Below, one piece after another: positions 62,499-64,000 of a DNA stretch of 64,000 bases. Source of the stretch: Fragum whitleyi (Eukaryota > Mollusca > Bivalvia > Cardiida > Cardiidae); the NCBI GenBank assembly GCA_948146395.1, contig OX411545.1:17056526-17120525 (forward strand). Reading direction: 5' to 3'. The notes beneath the pieces were generated by a model that saw nothing but the letters and a program-made list of their open reading frames with translations, was not told the origin of the DNA and ran no database searches. The translations under genes and the position numbers were made by a program. Position 1 is the stretch's first letter. Every line of letters starts with the position of its first letter.

Positions 62499-64000
62499 GT
62501 GAGTGAATGATTTATACACTAATTAAACAGTATCAAGACACTTAACTAGAATTGGGACTAATAGGATTTTTGTACCCAAGATCTTGCTACCTACGGGTAC
62601 TCACCACGATGATTTCTGGCCATATATGTATTGAATCAATTAAATACAAAGGTGGATCAAGAGTTTCAGTAAAGGGGGTTCAAACATACAAATTTCAACA
62701 TGGTTAAAGGGAAGAAGGTTTTGCGAGTCTATCAGTGAGTAGCCAGGACTCTCAAAACAAAGCTGATTTAAGTCTGTGGGACCACCTGTTAAAAAAAGAC
62801 TTTAGAAAAAAGACTTTTTTACACAGTCTTCAATTCTTTTCTGAATTTGATCCCCAAAGGTACATAGTGCTTATACAACGTATAATGCTTCGGGACCTGG
62901 GTAGGAACATTGCCCTACCTGATACCCTGATAGACTGGAGAAATAGTGCCAGCTCTCCTTTTAAAACCATGTCATGCTGAATCCAGAATATTACTGCTTC
63001 TGCAGGAGGAAGAGATAAAGATCCGCCTCCACATATGTGCAGTCTCACATTTTTAGATGGGATCACCCGTTGCATCAGGTTGCCTGATGGGTGGGCGGCA
63101 TCCACTTGTTTGTGAGGAACATAACTATGTCACCTTATATTTTATTGGCTTGAAACTTGGCACTTTTGGTCCCCTCATGATTGTGGAAGAACAATAACTC
63201 TACCTAGCTTTATTATTTAGTTATTTACCTTTGTTATTTTTTTTGCATACTTGGATATCCAGCAGTTTAATGGGTGTGTCTTGTGACAGTTTGCAACCTT
63301 AATCTGGGTTACAAATGACAATCAGGTGGTATCGACTAAGAGGCTCAATATATGTGCATGCTGATCTTTGGCTATACCTTCTGACAAAAGCAAGAATGTT
63401 CTTAGATCAGCATAACAAGTGCAGTTATTTTTTACGGAAAAATAACTTGCACTATTCAGTTAGGTAATATAACATCCTGACTTCCAGTGGGTGGGCAGCG
63501 CCCACTTCATTGTATGGATCAATAAATGCAATACAATCAAGAATTTTAATTGGTTTAAATCACATCTTACGGGGAAATCCATTGCAAATTATTGCAAGGT
63601 ATTTTAGGATAACCCCGGACTATCAATCTGCAAGTCTAGTGTTGTAAAACTCAAAGTCTCTGGTACCCCTTTCTCAACCCCTCATTGCTATTTGATCAGT
63701 TAAGAACTGCAATATTTTCAAAAGAAATTGTGATTACAAACATACTGTTCTAATTCTGAGCTGCTGTTTATGGTAGGTAGACAAAGATCATCAAGCAGCC
63801 CTCTCAACCTCGCTAGATCACACCGATTTTGTTTCTAAATGGAGCAATACTGGGCAAAAATAATTTTCTGATCATAAATACCTCTAGGAATGTCAAAGTT
63901 GTCGTCTTTTTGTGTCCAATTTTTAAAACTCTATAGCGGTAAACTTTGATAGCAAAATAAAAATACACATTTTATATGGGGTCTACAATAAAAATATTGA
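62499..64000 (+). other. KATNIP intron 16 (incomplete), no further exon found
   Basis: It begins with GTGAGT. It holds repeat-like pieces ('gggtgggcggcatccacttg' near 63090, 'gggtgggcagcgcccacttc' near 63491, and a hairpin at about 63416-63463 with 'aagtgcagttatttttt' facing 'aaaaataacttgcact'). I see no acceptor followed by a frame that continues the domain. Confidence 0.55.

Noticed and set aside
62735..63105. Frames on both strands near 62.8 kb as the next KATNIP exon
   Set aside because: Neither continues the DUF4457-type domain nor is preceded by a convincing acceptor in the required phase.

Overview
This window is animal nuclear DNA. It is AT-rich, has long spliced genes with canonical GT-AG introns, and is crowded with non-autonomous transposable elements. 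The repeat families point to a bivalve mollusc: pearl/HINE-like elements with central tandem arrays, tRNA-derived SINEs, and short 'ggtcaaggtcat' and 'cgtccgtccgtctg' arrays. The species cannot be named from the sequence.

From 1 to about 22.9 kb I see no convincing host gene. The stretch is stacked repeats. Five pearl/HINE-like elements share their ends but have different central arrays. There is a 1.6-kb Harbinger-like DNA transposon with perfect terminal inverted repeats (TIRs), a 2.5-kb foldback-type element carrying 'GTCAAACCGGCCCC' arrays, three SINE copies, two MITEs and a possible coding relic at 2980-3312.

From about 22.95 kb to the right edge lies one plus-strand gene that I identify as KATNIP (KIAA0556, katanin-interacting protein, a ciliary basal-body protein). 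I could place 16 coding exons. Their splice phases all agree and together give 703 uninterrupted codons, from the start ATG in a 7-nt coding micro-exon to the first DUF4457-type domain. The rest of the gene lies beyond the window.

The introns hold most of the interest. Intron 1 contains nested DNA transposons. Intron 4 contains a nearly intact 6.4-kb Ty3/gypsy-class LTR retrotransposon (36484-42890) whose pol order is protease - integrase - reverse transcriptase - RNase H. This is the rare Gmr1-like arrangement, with integrase upstream of RT as in copia. Its LTRs differ by one substitution and one 13-bp indel, so it is young, but its gag frame carries two stop codons. Introns 6 and 12 carry decayed duplicates of the KATNIP exons beside them. 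Intron 6 also carries a long array of 145-bp repeats inside a HINE-like element.
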